Positions 1-8,656 are shown, counted from the stretch's first letter. The stretch: DNA of 64,000 bases from Kitasatospora sp. NBC_01266 (GCF_036242395.1 NZ_CP108458.1:4588001-4652000), one strand, 5' to 3'. The notes: a model not told the origin generated them from the sequence alone. Numbers and translations: made by a program.

Positions 1-428
1 ATCCGGTTGATCTTGTCGGCGTAGGCCGGGCCGATGCCGCGCCCGGTGGTGCCGATCTTGCGCTTGCCGAGGAAGCGCTCGACCACCTTGTCCAGGGTGC
101 GGTGGTACGGCGTGATCAGGTGGGCGTTGCCCGAGATCAGCAGCTTGGAGGTGTCGATGCCGCGCTCGTTCAGCCCGGCCAGCTCGGAGAGCAGCACGCC
201 CGGGTCGATCACCACGCCGTTGCCGATCACCGGCACGACATTGGGGCTGAGGATGCCGGAAGGCAGCAGGTGCAGGGCGTACTTCTGGTCGCCGATGACC
301 ACCGTGTGACCGGCGTTGTTGCCGCCCTGGTAGCGAACGACGTAGTCGACGGAGCCGCCGAGGAGGTCCGTCGCCTTCCCCTTGCCCTCGTCTCCCCACT
401 GGGCACCAACGAGCACGAGTGCCGGCAC
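1..428 (-). CDS. purA: Adenylosuccinate synthetase, N-terminal part (cut by window edge)
   Basis: This is the first 142 residues of PurA, which joins IMP and aspartate using GTP to give adenylosuccinate on the way to AMP, in the cytoplasm. The GTG start at 428 gives VPALVLVGAQWGDEGKGK; GDEGKGK (residues 12-18) is the family's GTP-binding loop and NNAGHT (37-42) a substrate-binding segment. GRGIGPAYADK follows near the cut. The remaining two thirds or so lies outside the window. It is divergent from the diacylglycerol-kinase-like gene. The match is family-diagnostic. Confidence 0.97.
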   Translation of the reverse strand, partial: MPALVLVGAQWGDEGKGKATDLLGGSVDYVVRYQGGNNAGHTVVIGDQKYALHLLPSGILSPNVVPVIGNGVVIDPGVLLSELAGLNERGIDTSKLLISGNAHLITPYHRTLDKVVERFLGKRKIGTTGRGIGPAYADKINR

Positions 429-491
429 AGGCGTACACCCCTTCCGGTTGGGGCATCCTGCGTAGGCCGCAGTCTGCCCCGAGATAGACGA

Positions 492-519
492 AGCCCCTGG
501 CGCAATAGCGCAAGGGGCT
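492..519. promoter_or_regulatory. Short hairpin between divergent purA and DAGK-like gene
   Basis: Two 12-nt arms (492-503 and 508-519) pair with one mismatch around an AATA loop. It sits in the 126-bp divergent intergenic region, so it may be a leader hairpin of the plus-strand gene or of purA. No T-run follows, so a terminator role is weak. Confidence 0.35.
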
Positions 520-554
520 CTTGCACCGAGAGATTACCTGAGGAAGGACCGGTC

Positions 555-1388
555 GTGTCGTCCCTGTCCACGCCCGCACCCCGACCCTCCGATGCCGCCG
601 GGCCGCCGGGCGGCGCCTCGCTCCTCGTGCTGCTCGACCCGGCGGCCCGGGAAGCCGACGGGGAGGCGGTGCGGATCGCGCGGGATGTGCTCTCGGGGGG
701 CGCGGACGTCAAGGTGGTGGTGCCCGAGAGCGCGGCCGAGCTGGACCGGGTGCTCGCGCACCGGGGCAGGCGCCGTCCGGTGGTGGTCGGCTCCGACCTC
801 GCGCTGCAGCGGGTGGTGCAGGCGCTGCATCACCAGGGTGAGTTGGGCGCCGGGCCGCTGGGTCTGGTGCCGGTCGGGCCGGGGCGGACGGTCGCGCTGG
901 CCCGCTCGCTCGGGGTGCCCCTCGAGCCGGTGACGGCCGCCCGTGCGGTGCTGGCCGGGGTGCCCCGGCAGCTGGGACTGCTGCTGGACGACGGTGACGG
1001 GGTGGTGCTGGGGGAGGTGCGGATCCCCGGTCGGCGGCACGGCCAGGCGGGTGGCTGGCGTTCGCTCTGGGCGAAACTGATTGCGGCCGAGCAGGTGGAG
1101 TCCCAGTCGGCCCGGCTGCGGGTCGAGGCGGACGGGCGACCGCTGGCCGGGCCGGGACGCGGCCTGCGGCTGGTCGCGCTGCGGTTGCCGGCCGAGTCCG
1201 CCTCGGTCGAGGTGGTGGTGCGCCCCGCGGGGCCCGGCGGGGCGCTGCTGCGGGTGCGCGCCTCCAGCGTCACGGTGGCCGGTCGCACCTTCGGCTACGA
1301 GGCCGACGGCTGCCCGGCGGGTCCGGTGCCCACCCGCACCTGGACCGCCCGCCCGGCCGCCTGGGGGCTGCTGCTGCCCGCGCGGTGA
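555..1388 (+). CDS. Diacylglycerol kinase catalytic-domain-like protein with altered GGDGT motif
   Basis: This 277-residue protein resembles the DAGK/sphingosine-kinase catalytic fold: an N-terminal nucleotide-binding half (about residues 22-115) with alternating strands such as SLLVLLDP and RRPVVVGSD, followed by a beta-rich C-terminal half. The GTG start at 555 is chosen because AGGAAGGA lies 6 nt upstream; the longer open frame has no such site. In active members the first loop reads GGDGT; here the equivalent reads VGSDLALQ (residues 78-85), so the nucleotide loop is degenerate and kinase activity is doubtful. The N-terminal 20 residues are Pro/Ala-rich. It is divergent from purA and stands alone. 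Fold assignment is fairly safe; substrate is unknown. Confidence 0.6.
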   Translation: MSSLSTPAPRPSDAAGPPGGASLLVLLDPAAREADGEAVRIARDVLSGGADVKVVVPESAAELDRVLAHRGRRRPVVVGSDLALQRVVQALHHQGELGAGPLGLVPVGPGRTVALARSLGVPLEPVTAARAVLAGVPRQLGLLLDDGDGVVLGEVRIPGRRHGQAGGWRSLWAKLIAAEQVESQSARLRVEADGRPLAGPGRGLRLVALRLPAESASVEVVVRPAGPGGALLRVRASSVTVAGRTFGYEADGCPAGPVPTRTWTARPAAWGLLLPAR

Positions 1389-1607
1389 GGTCCGGACCGC
1401 GCGGGACGGCCCGGAGGCGACCCGGGACGACCCGGGACGGCCCGGAGCGGCCTGCGGCGACCCGAGTGATCAGGGTCACGCACGGGTCTTCGGTTTCCCT
1501 GTCCTGCCTGCCCGGGTGGCATGGTAAGGGGTTTGTTCTACGCGCGTTGCCGGGTAAATCGCCAGGCCGGACCGCTGCCGGGCTGCCGAAGCCGGTGCCA
1601 ACTGCCC

Positions 1608-1613
1608 TAGACT
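1608..1613 (+). promoter_or_regulatory. Candidate -10 box of purF, leaderless arrangement
   Basis: TAGACT lies exactly 7 nt before the GTG start of purF and no clear Shine-Dalgarno is present, the usual layout of leaderless transcripts in actinomycetes. The 232-bp region 1389-1620 otherwise holds short CCCGGGACG direct repeats near 1420-1445 and no gene. Confidence 0.5.
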
Positions 1614-1620
1614 CGAAGGC

Positions 1621-3201
1621 GTGCCACGTGGTGACGGAAGACTCAACCACGATCTTCTTCCCGGTGAGAAAGGCCCCCAGGACGCTTGCGGCGTCTTCGG
1701 TGTCTGGGCTCCCGGCGAGGAGGTCGCCAAGCTCACGTACTTCGGCCTCTATGCCCTGCAGCACCGCGGACAGGAATCCGCCGGTATCGCAGTGAGCAAT
1801 GGCTCCCAGATTCTCGTCTTCAAGGACATGGGACTCGTCTCCCAGGTCTTCGACGAGGCTTCGCTGGGATCCTTGCACGGGCATATCGCCGTTGGACATG
1901 CCCGCTACTCGACCACCGGGTCCTCGGTCTGGGAGAACGCCCAGCCGACCTTCCGGGCGACCGCTCACGGTTCGCTGGCCTTGGGCCACAACGGAAACCT
2001 GGTCAACACCGCCGAACTCGCGCAGCTGGTCGCCGAGCTGCCCGGTGCCGAGCACGTCTCGCGCTCGGGCCGCACCGCGGCGACCAACGACACCGACCTG
2101 GTGACGGCGCTGCTGGCCGGCAACCCCGACCTGACCATCGAGGAGACCGCCCGGCAGATCCTGCCGAAGGTCAAGGGCGCCTTCTCGCTGGTCTTCATGG
2201 ACGAGCACACCCTCTACGCGGCCCGTGACCCGCAGGGCATCCGCCCGCTGGTGCTCGGCCGCCTGGAGCGCGGCTGGGTGGTCGCCTCCGAGACGGCGGC
2301 GCTCGACATCTGCGGCGCCAGCTTCATCCGCGAGGTGGAGCCCGGCGAGCTGATCGCCATCGACGAGAACGGCATGCGCTCCTCGCGCTTCGCCGAGGCC
2401 AAGCCCAAGGGCTGCGTCTTCGAGTACGTCTACCTGGCCCGCCCCGACACCACCATCGCCGGGCGCAACGTGCACCTGGCGCGGGTCGAGATGGGCCGCC
2501 GGCTGGCCGCCGAGGCCCCGGTCGAGGCCGACATGGTGATAGCCACCCCCGAGTCCGGCACCCCCGCCGCGATCGGCTACGCCGAGGCCAGCGGGATCCC
2601 GTACGGCTCCGGCCTGGTGAAGAACGCCTACGTCGGGCGGACCTTCATCCAGCCCAGCCAGACGATCCGCCAGCTCGGCATCCGGCTCAAGCTCAACCCG
2701 CTGCGCGAGGTCATCGCCGGCAAGCGCCTGGTGGTCGTGGACGACTCGATCGTGCGCGGCAACACCCAGCGCGCGCTGGTGCGGATGCTGCGCGAGGCGG
2801 GTGCCGCCGAGGTGCACATCCGGATCTCCTCGCCGCCGGTGAAGTGGCCCTGCTTCTTCGGCATCGACTTCGCCACCCGCGCGGAGCTGATCGCCAACGG
2901 CATGACGGTCGAGGAGATCGGCAAGACGCTCGGCGCCGACTCGCTCGCCTACATCTCGATCGACGCCATGATCGAGGCCACCAAGCAGCCCAAGGACCGG
3001 CTCTGCCGGGCCTGCTTCGACGGCGAGTACCCGATGGAGCTGCCCGACCCGGCGCTGCTCGGCAAGCTCCTGCTGGAAGCGGAGATCGCCGGCGGCAAGC
3101 AGCAGCAGCCGGTCCGCGGCAAGCCGACCAGCTCCGACCTGGACGGTGTCCAGTCGCTGCTCGGCGGCCACGGCGCGGCCGACGCGCTGCGCCGCCCGTA
3201 G
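1621..3201 (+). CDS. purF: Amidophosphoribosyltransferase
   Basis: PurF makes 5-phosphoribosylamine from PRPP and glutamine, the first committed step of purine synthesis. The 526-residue product has a 22-residue propeptide and then the glutaminase nucleophile Cys23 (QDACGVFG). Four cysteines expected to hold a 4Fe-4S cluster are present: Cys265 (KGCVFEY), Cys411 (WPCFFG), Cys462 and Cys465 (LCRACFDGEYP). The PRPP-binding motif VVVDDSIVRGNT is at about 370-382. It is therefore the Bacillus-type, oxygen-sensitive, self-processing enzyme. purM follows after 70 bp on the same strand, so the two probably form an operon. The GTG start coincides with a leaderless promoter. Confidence 0.98.
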   Translation: MPRGDGRLNHDLLPGEKGPQDACGVFGVWAPGEEVAKLTYFGLYALQHRGQESAGIAVSNGSQILVFKDMGLVSQVFDEASLGSLHGHIAVGHARYSTTGSSVWENAQPTFRATAHGSLALGHNGNLVNTAELAQLVAELPGAEHVSRSGRTAATNDTDLVTALLAGNPDLTIEETARQILPKVKGAFSLVFMDEHTLYAARDPQGIRPLVLGRLERGWVVASETAALDICGASFIREVEPGELIAIDENGMRSSRFAEAKPKGCVFEYVYLARPDTTIAGRNVHLARVEMGRRLAAEAPVEADMVIATPESGTPAAIGYAEASGIPYGSGLVKNAYVGRTFIQPSQTIRQLGIRLKLNPLREVIAGKRLVVVDDSIVRGNTQRALVRMLREAGAAEVHIRISSPPVKWPCFFGIDFATRAELIANGMTVEEIGKTLGADSLAYISIDAMIEATKQPKDRLCRACFDGEYPMELPDPALLGKLLLEAEIAGGKQQQPVRGKPTSSDLDGVQSLLGGHGAADALRRP

Positions 3202-3271
3202 TACCTCAGGCGGGGCCCCGACCGGGGCCCCGCTGCTGTTCAACCCCCACAGACCCGAAAGGGCCGCAGCA

Positions 3272-4342
3272 GTGACCAGCAACGAGAGTGGCGCCACCTA
3301 CGCCGCCGCCGGAGTCGACATCGAGGCGGGCGACCGCGCGGTGGAGCTCATGAAGCAGTGGGTGAAGAAGACCAACCGGCCCGAGGTGGTCGGCGGCCTC
3401 GGCGGCTTCGCCGGCCTCTTCGACATCTCCGCCCTGAAGCGCTACGAGCGCCCGCTGCTGGCCTCGGCCACCGACGGCGTCGGCACCAAGGTGGCGCTGG
3501 CCGCCGCCATGGACAAGCACGACACGATCGGCCACGACCTGGTCGGCATGGTCGTCGACGACCTGGTGGTCTGCGGCGCCGAGCCGCTCTTCATGACCGA
3601 CTACATCTGCGTCGGCAAGGTCCACCCGGAGCGGGTCGCGCAGATCGTCAAGGGCATCGCCGAGGGCTGCGTGCTGGCCGGCTGCGCGCTGGTCGGCGGC
3701 GAGACCGCCGAGCACCCGGGCCTGCTCGGCCCCGACGAGTACGACGTCGCGGGCGCGGGCACCGGCGTGGTCGAGGCCGACGCGCTGCTCGGCGCCGACC
3801 GGGTCCGGGCCGGCGACGTGGTGATCGCGATGGCCGCCTCCGGGCTGCACTCCAACGGCTACTCGCTGGTCCGCCACGTGCTGCTGAACGAGGCCGGCTG
3901 GAAGCTCGACCGCCAGGTGGCCGAGTTCGGCCGCACCCTGGGCGAGGAGCTGCTGGAGCCGACCCGGATCTACTCGCTGGACTGCCTGGCGCTCACCCGC
4001 GCCACCGAGATCCACGCCTTCTCGCACGTCACCGGCGGCGGCCTGGCCGCCAACCTGGCCCGGGTGATCCCGGACCACCTGCACGCGCGGCTGGACCGCG
4101 GCACCTGGACCCCGCTGCCGGTCTTCCAGACCGTCGCCGAGGTCGGCCGGATGCGGACCCTGGAGATCGAGAAGACCCTCAACATGGGCATCGGCATGGT
4201 CGCCGTGGTCCCGCCGGAGTCGGTCGACGTGGTGCTCTCGATCCTGGAGGACCGCGACGTGGAGGCCTGGCTGCTGGGCGACATCGTGGCCCGCGACGCG
4301 GAGCACGCGGCCGGCGCGACGCTCTACGGGGAGTACGCGTAG
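3272..4342 (+). CDS. purM: Phosphoribosylformylglycinamidine cyclo-ligase
   Basis: PurM (AIR synthetase) closes the imidazole ring of FGAM with ATP. The 356-residue product shows family signatures: DGVGTKV near residue 72, DLVVCGAEPLFMTDY, LVGGETAEHPG, SGLHSNGYSLVR and THVTGGG-like SHVTGGGLAANL. The open frame extends far upstream inside purF; the GTG at 3272 is chosen because it gives the normal length and clears the purF stop by 70 bp. A weak purine-rich stretch (GAAAGGG) precedes it. Strong hairpins follow the stop codon. Confidence 0.97.
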   Translation: MTSNESGATYAAAGVDIEAGDRAVELMKQWVKKTNRPEVVGGLGGFAGLFDISALKRYERPLLASATDGVGTKVALAAAMDKHDTIGHDLVGMVVDDLVVCGAEPLFMTDYICVGKVHPERVAQIVKGIAEGCVLAGCALVGGETAEHPGLLGPDEYDVAGAGTGVVEADALLGADRVRAGDVVIAMAASGLHSNGYSLVRHVLLNEAGWKLDRQVAEFGRTLGEELLEPTRIYSLDCLALTRATEIHAFSHVTGGGLAANLARVIPDHLHARLDRGTWTPLPVFQTVAEVGRMRTLEIEKTLNMGIGMVAVVPPESVDVVLSILEDRDVEAWLLGDIVARDAEHAAGATLYGEYA

Positions 4343-4364
4343 CCCCGCGCGGACCCGAACGAAC

Positions 4365-4481
4365 GGTGGGCCCCCGCCCTGCGGCGGGGGCCCACCGGCG
4401 TCTGTCGGCGTGTCCTGCCCCGCCGCCGGGCGGGGGCAGGACACGCCGAAAACCGGCCCGGCGCGGTGCGCTCGGGCCGGT
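4365..4481. terminator. Three successive hairpins between convergent purM and DUF3073 gene
   Basis: Hairpin 1: perfect 14-bp stem 4365-4378/4383-4396 with loop CTGC. Hairpin 2: perfect 16-bp stem 4406-4421/4433-4448. Hairpin 3: 9-bp stem 4452-4460/4473-4481. They lie between converging genes and can act on both strands; none has a long T-run, as is common in high-GC actinomycetes. Confidence 0.8.
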
Positions 4482-4500
4482 CAGGGCCTGCGATCAGAGG

Positions 4501-4758
4501 TCAAGCACGGCGGCGGGCCTGGTGGTGGCCGACCTCCGCCTCCTGCTCGTCCTCGTCATCGTCGTCGTTGTAGTACTCCGCGTAAGCGGCGTAGGGGTCG
4601 TCGTCCTCGTCCTCGTCGTCAACCGGCTCAGGGTTGATCGATGGAACGGGTGAAACGCCCAGCTCGCTGGACAGACGGTTAGCGTCGAAGCCGCCGCTGT
4701 TGTACTTCAGCTCGCGGGCGACCTTCGTCTGCTTGGCCTTGGCCCGGCCGCGCCCCAT
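4501..4758 (-). CDS. DUF3073 family small acidic protein
   Basis: An 85-residue protein beginning MGRGRAKAKQTKVARELKY, the conserved basic N-terminus of DUF3073, followed by a Pro-rich turn and a very acidic tail with runs DDEDEDDDP and NDDDDEDE. No enzymatic motif or membrane segment is visible, and the function of the family is unknown to me. It is convergent with purM, an arrangement I recall from other streptomycetes. Identification rests on the N-terminal motif and location. Confidence 0.85.
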   Translation of the reverse strand: MGRGRAKAKQTKVARELKYNSGGFDANRLSSELGVSPVPSINPEPVDDEDEDDDPYAAYAEYYNDDDDEDEQEAEVGHHQARRRA

Positions 4759-5009
4759 GGGTCGACCCCCTCAACGATGGGGCTCACGGCCCCGAGTCTG
4801 ACACGTGTTCATGATCAGGAGCGGCTTGCCCTGAGTGGGATAGCCGTCCCTTGGAGCATCAACGGTACCTGTTTCCGCCCTCGGACGGTACGTCGCCGGT
4901 GTGACGTGGCGCGCACTGTCGCCCCCCGGGACCAGGTCTCTCCTGGTCGGGCGGGTGTTTCCGGGCATTCGCAGGGGCCCGGTGGGTGTCCGGGACCGTC
5001 GTTCTCCGA

Positions 5010-5061
5010 CCGATTATCCCCCGACCGTGGCGCTGGAGGCGCCCGTTCGGGGGATAATCGG
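5010..5061 (-). terminator. Long stem-loop downstream of valine dehydrogenase gene
   Basis: A perfect 15-bp stem (5010-5024/5047-5061) encloses a second hairpin GGCGC/GCGCC (5029-5033/5039-5043). It begins 45 bp past the vdh stop on the minus strand and precedes the DUF3073 gene, so it probably separates the two units. The rest of 4759-5106 shows no gene; it must hold the DUF3073 promoter. Confidence 0.7.
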
Positions 5062-5106
5062 CGAATCCGGTTCCACATTGTGATGCGGACCGGTCACCCG
5101 CTCCGG

Positions 5107-6282
5107 TCAGCCCTTGCGCGCGCCCGGCAGCAGGATCGTGCGCAGAGCGCTGATCTCGCGCATCCGGCGCTCGGCCAGCCGGTCGGCGGCGACGGCCGGC
5201 GGCACGCCGTCGGCGGCGGCCCGGGTGAAGATCTCCAGCGTGGTGTCGAAGATCTTGGTGGCCTTGTTCTTGGCCCGCTCGAAGTTGAAGCCGTCGATCT
5301 CGTCGGCCACCTGGATCACGCCGCCGGAGTTCACCAGGTAGTCGGGCGCGTAGAGGATGCCGCGGTCGGCCAGGTCCTTCTCCACGCCCGGGTGGGCCAG
5401 CTGGTTGTTGGCCGCGCCGCAGACCACCGAGGTGCCGGCCGCGGTCAGCTGGGCGACCGTGGCGTCGTCCAGCGCGCCGCCCAGCGCGCACGGGGCGTAC
5501 ACGTCCAGGCCGGCGGTGAGCAGCGCCGCGGTGTCGGCGACCACCTCGACGTCCGGGTGGGCGGCCCGCACCCGGTTGACGGCGGCCTCGGAGACGTCGG
5601 TGATGACCACGTTCGCGCCGTCCGCCACCAGGTGGCCGACCAGGTAGTGGCCGACCTTGCCGACGCCCGCGACGCCGACCCGCTTGCCGCGCAGGGTCGG
5701 CTGGCCCCAGCGCGCCTGGGCCGAGGCCCGCATGCCCTGGAAGACGCCGAAGGCGGTGAGGATCGAGGAGTCGCCGGCGCCACCGTGCTCGGGGGAGCGG
5801 CCGGTGACGTGGTCGCACTCGCGCGCGATGACGTCCATGTCCTGGACGTAGGTGCCCACGTCGCAGGCCGTTATGTAACGACCCGCCAGGGACTGCACGA
5901 AGCGGCCGTAAGCGCGCAGCAGCGCCTCGGACTTGTCGCCGCCCTCGGCCTTGGCCGCCGGGTTGCCGATGATCACGGCCTTGCCGCCGCCGAGGTCGAG
6001 GCCGGCCAGCGCGTTCTTGTAGCTCATGCCGCGGGACAGCCGCAGCGCGTCCTCCAGCGCCTCCTCCTCGGTGGCGTACTGGTGGAAGCGGGTGCCGCCC
6101 AGGGCCGGGCCCAGCGCGGTCGAGTGGATGGCGATGATCGCCTTGAGGCCGGAGGTCCGGTCGTGGCAGAGCACGACCTGCTCGTGCCCGTCGCCCGGGG
6201 CGCCGTCCTGCTCAGTACGGAAGATCCGGCTCAGCACGCCTGGTGCGGGGTGCGTCGCGGATACGGTGCGTACGTCGGTCAC
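5107..6282 (-). CDS. vdh: Glu/Leu/Phe/Val dehydrogenase, probably valine dehydrogenase
   Basis: A 391-residue NAD-dependent amino acid dehydrogenase that would oxidatively deaminate branched-chain amino acids to 2-oxo acids. The N-terminal domain has GGTRFHQYATEEEALEDA, then SYKNALAGLDLGGGKAVI with the catalytic lysine. The Rossmann domain shows GVAGVGKVGHYL. CGAANNQLA and APDYLVNSGGVI are family signatures. GTG at 6282 is chosen because GGAG lies just upstream; the open frame runs further without support. The product name valine dehydrogenase follows what is known of the Streptomyces enzyme at this locus; leucine specificity cannot be excluded. Confidence 0.88.
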   Translation of the reverse strand: MTDVRTVSATHPAPGVLSRIFRTEQDGAPGDGHEQVVLCHDRTSGLKAIIAIHSTALGPALGGTRFHQYATEEEALEDALRLSRGMSYKNALAGLDLGGGKAVIIGNPAAKAEGGDKSEALLRAYGRFVQSLAGRYITACDVGTYVQDMDVIARECDHVTGRSPEHGGAGDSSILTAFGVFQGMRASAQARWGQPTLRGKRVGVAGVGKVGHYLVGHLVADGANVVITDVSEAAVNRVRAAHPDVEVVADTAALLTAGLDVYAPCALGGALDDATVAQLTAAGTSVVCGAANNQLAHPGVEKDLADRGILYAPDYLVNSGGVIQVADEIDGFNFERAKNKATKIFDTTLEIFTRAAADGVPPAVAADRLAERRMREISALRTILLPGARKG

Positions 6283-6450
6283 TGTGGTGACTCCAGTATC
6301 TGCTGGCCCGCTGCTGTGGTGCGGGCATCTACCGCGAAGCGTAATGCGCGGTCCCCCGGCGGGATCCCCCCTGTTCGGATCCCGGACAGCGGGGATCCCG
6401 CTGTTCGGATCGGGCCGATTCCTCCCTCCCGGTCGGTGGCCCGTGCGACG

Positions 6451-7380
6451 ATGCAGGACGTGACCGCTGTGCACACCTCAGTGTTGCCGCCCTACGCCGC
6501 TCACCTGCGGGTGTACGAGCCGCTGGCGGCGTTCCCCGAGCCGGAACGGGCCCGCTGGCAGGCGTACCTGGCCGACCGGGGGCCTGACGCGGCGTCGGCC
6601 GACGAGCCGGTGGCGCGGGCGGCGCTGGAAGCACAGCGGGGGGCGCTCGCCGAACTGCTTCCCCGACCCCCGTGGGCGCTGCCGCTGGGGGCTCCCGCAA
6701 CCGAAGGCCGGGGGCGGGAGAGCGAGCAGGCCTTCGTGCGGGTGCTCGACGCGGTCACCTATGTCTGCCCCTGGGCGACCAGGCTGCGCAGCTGGCAGGC
6801 GCTGGAGGAGCTGCGCGACTCGCTGCCGGTGGCGCTGCTGGACACCGTGCTGCCGCAGGCGGTGCGCGAGCGGGCGCAGGCGGCGCAGTCCCGCTTCCGG
6901 GCGGACCACCCGGACGCCCGGCCGTGGATCCTGACCAGCCGTTGGGAGGTGCCGCTGCGCTGGTTCCTGCCGTTCGGGGACGAGGAGCGGCACTACTGCC
7001 CGGCCGAGCCCGCCGGGCCGGAGCGCCCGGGGCAGCCGGCCGCGCTGTTCTACCTGACCTCGATGGCGCAGGCCCGGCGCCGGGTGGCGCGGGCCTACCG
7101 GGTGCTGCGCGAGGTGGTGAAGGGGACACCGCTGGCGGTCGGGGCGGAGGAGGTGGGGCGCTGGCTGGAGGAGTTCCACCCGCGCTCGCTGGTCGAACTC
7201 GACTACGGGGGTCTGGTGCACGCGATCGACGGCGAGCGGCTGGCGGCGGACCACTCGGCCGCCGAGGTGGCCGACGGGCTCGCGGCGCTGCGGTCCGGGG
7301 ACACCCAGGGGGCGGCGCGGACCTACGAGGTGGTGGCGGGGCGCTGGCGCGAGGTGCTGGCGCTGCGGCAGGCGAACTGA
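6451..7380 (+). CDS. Conserved hypothetical protein between vdh and bldC
   Basis: A 309-residue protein of unknown function, divergent from vdh. Composition is ordinary for this genome, with no signal peptide, membrane segment or recognised domain. Recognisable segments include YVCPWATRLRSWQALEELRDSLP, cut here as YVCPWATRLR and SWQALEELRDSLP, and a C-terminal helical part rich in Arg and Ala. ATG 6451 and an in-frame GTG 6460 are both possible; neither has a good Shine-Dalgarno. I recall a gene of similar size at this position in S. coelicolor. Codon use and third-position GC support a real gene. Confidence 0.75.
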   Translation: MQDVTAVHTSVLPPYAAHLRVYEPLAAFPEPERARWQAYLADRGPDAASADEPVARAALEAQRGALAELLPRPPWALPLGAPATEGRGRESEQAFVRVLDAVTYVCPWATRLRSWQALEELRDSLPVALLDTVLPQAVRERAQAAQSRFRADHPDARPWILTSRWEVPLRWFLPFGDEERHYCPAEPAGPERPGQPAALFYLTSMAQARRRVARAYRVLREVVKGTPLAVGAEEVGRWLEEFHPRSLVELDYGGLVHAIDGERLAADHSAAEVADGLAALRSGDTQGAARTYEVVAGRWREVLALRQAN

Positions 7381-7924
7381 GGGGGGCTTGCGGGCGGGCT
7401 GATGGGAAGTCAGCCCGGGGGAGGGGCGGGAGAGTGACGCGGGCTCAGCGCGGTGCGGGGCGGGTGTGAGCGGCGTGTTCGGTCGGCCGGGACCTAGGTC
7501 CCGGTTCGGGTCAATACCCCACGAACGTGACACTACTCACCGTTGACGCCAAGTCGCAGCTAAAGGTAAAAATGGGACAACCAACCCAACTCTCCTCACT
7601 CCTGCCCACTTTTGGGTGGATCTGGGGTCGGTGTGCCCTTTGGGGGGAATCGATGGATCTGGGCCCTCCGTTACCGGTTGTCGCGATATCGTGACTGTCC
7701 GCTATGGGGTGGTCCATTGCCTTCCGTCGCTCTTGAACCCGTCAGGGGCCAATTTTGGCGGTTTGGTCGATAGGGCTGGACGGATGGTGTAGTTGTAGAC
7801 ACCAGGACAAGCCGTTCGTCCTATAACCGACTCGGTCCGTCTCTGCCATTTCGGGCATCGCGGGCCAAGGTGCAGAATTTGAAGGATAGAACCGCCCTGG
7901 TTCGGTTCTCCGAGGAGGCCGCTC
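7381..7924 (+). promoter_or_regulatory. Long intergenic/leader region of bldC
   Basis: No gene is visible in this 544-bp region. The part 7510-7770 is clearly less GC-rich than its surroundings, as expected for promoters of a developmental gene. A hairpin AGAACCG/CGGTTCT (7888-7894/7903-7909, loop of 8) ends two bases before the bldC ribosome binding site CGAGGAGG (7911-7918), so it could affect translation. Confidence 0.5.
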
Positions 7925-8131
7925 ATGACCGCTCGTACCCCTGACGCTGAGCCCCTGCTGACGCCGGCAGAGGTTGCCACCATGTTCCGTGTAGACCCCA
8001 AGACGGTCACGCGCTGGGCCAAGGCGGGCAAGCTCACGTCCATCCGCACGCTCGGCGGACACCGCCGTTACCGAGAGGCGGAGGTACGGGCTCTGCTGGC
8101 CGGTATCCCCGCCCAGCGCGCCGAGGCCTGA
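7925..8131 (+). CDS. bldC: Developmental transcriptional regulator BldC
   Basis: A 68-residue MerR-like DNA-binding protein with a single winged helix (LLTPAEVATMFRVDPKTV, RTLGGHRRYREAEV). In Streptomyces, BldC restrains early sporulation by binding cooperatively to direct repeats. ATG 7925 has CGAGGAGG 6 nt upstream. Sequence and length match the BldC I know almost throughout, and the downstream tRNA-Asp/hrpA context fits. It is transcribed alone, with a long upstream region and two downstream hairpins. Confidence 0.97.
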   Translation: MTARTPDAEPLLTPAEVATMFRVDPKTVTRWAKAGKLTSIRTLGGHRRYREAEVRALLAGIPAQRAEA

Positions 8132-8137
8132 GGCGGC

Positions 8138-8232
8138 CCCGGCGGCGGCTGCCGTACCGCCGCCGGGAAAGCCGGACAGCCAGATAGACAGGGGTCGCTC
8201 CCCGGACTCCGCCGGGTCCGGGAAGCGGCCCC
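8138..8232 (+). terminator. Two terminator hairpins downstream of bldC
   Basis: First stem: 11 bp perfect, 8138-8148/8157-8167. Second: about 16 bp with one mismatch and G-U pairs, 8191-8206 with 8217-8232, followed by the T-rich run TTCTTCGT. The second is the more convincing intrinsic terminator. Confidence 0.75.
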
Positions 8233-8260
8233 TTCTTCGTGCGCGGAAGACATGAGTGTC

Positions 8261-8400
8261 AACCATTTCATGGCTGTCATTTGACCAGTAAATGACGTGC
8301 CAATGAATAACTTTTGTGACGCGTGGGGCGGGATTAAATCCGATGGACGCGACTATGGAAAGTCGCGGGAGTCAGTACAATTTTATATATTAAATCAGGG
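8261..8400. other. AT-rich intergenic island with two inverted repeats
   Basis: More than half of these bases are A or T, against roughly a quarter in the rest of the window. It holds a perfect repeat GTCATTT/AAATGAC (8276-8282/8290-8296) and a second hairpin CGCGACT/AGTCGCG (8348-8354/8361-8367), then the run TTTTATATATTAAAT. No reading frame of note. It may be a protein-binding or promoter region, or a remnant of foreign DNA next to the tRNA gene. Confidence 0.4.
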
Positions 8401-8540
8401 CGTCTACAGGGGGGGTCCCGCTCGGCTGACTTCAAGAAAAGATAAGTGACGACCGTCACAGCGCGGATCCTTGAGCTCCGGACCCGGTGCCGGTAGTGAG
8501 TTCCTGACGGGCCGTCGGCCGATCCGGACGGAGAGACGCC

Positions 8541-8574
8541 AAGAGGCCCGGAACCTGATGGTTCCGGGCCTCTT
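8541..8574 (-). terminator. Intrinsic terminator of tRNA-Asp
   Basis: Perfect 15-bp stem 8541-8555/8560-8574 with loop TGAT, six bases past the tRNA 3' end on the minus strand. Confidence 0.9.
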
Positions 8575-8579
8575 GCTGG

Positions 8580-8656
8580 TGGCGACCCTGACGGGACTTG
8601 AACCCGCGACCTCCACCTTGACAGGGTGGCGAGCTAACCAACTGCTCCACAGGGCC
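8580..8656 (-). tRNA. tRNA-Asp (anticodon GTC), CCA encoded
   Basis: Complete cloverleaf with acceptor GGCCCTG pairing CAGGGTC, anticodon loop CTGTCAA and TTCAAGT in the T loop. The 3' CCA is encoded (TGG at 8580-8582), unlike the other tRNA genes of this window. A second tRNA-Asp copy is at 23324-23397. Confidence 0.97.

Noticed and set aside
1270..3297. 675-codon open frame on the minus strand opposite purF
   Set aside because: It is the mirror of purF codons in a high-GC genome; the product is His/Gln/Arg/Asp-rich without motifs.
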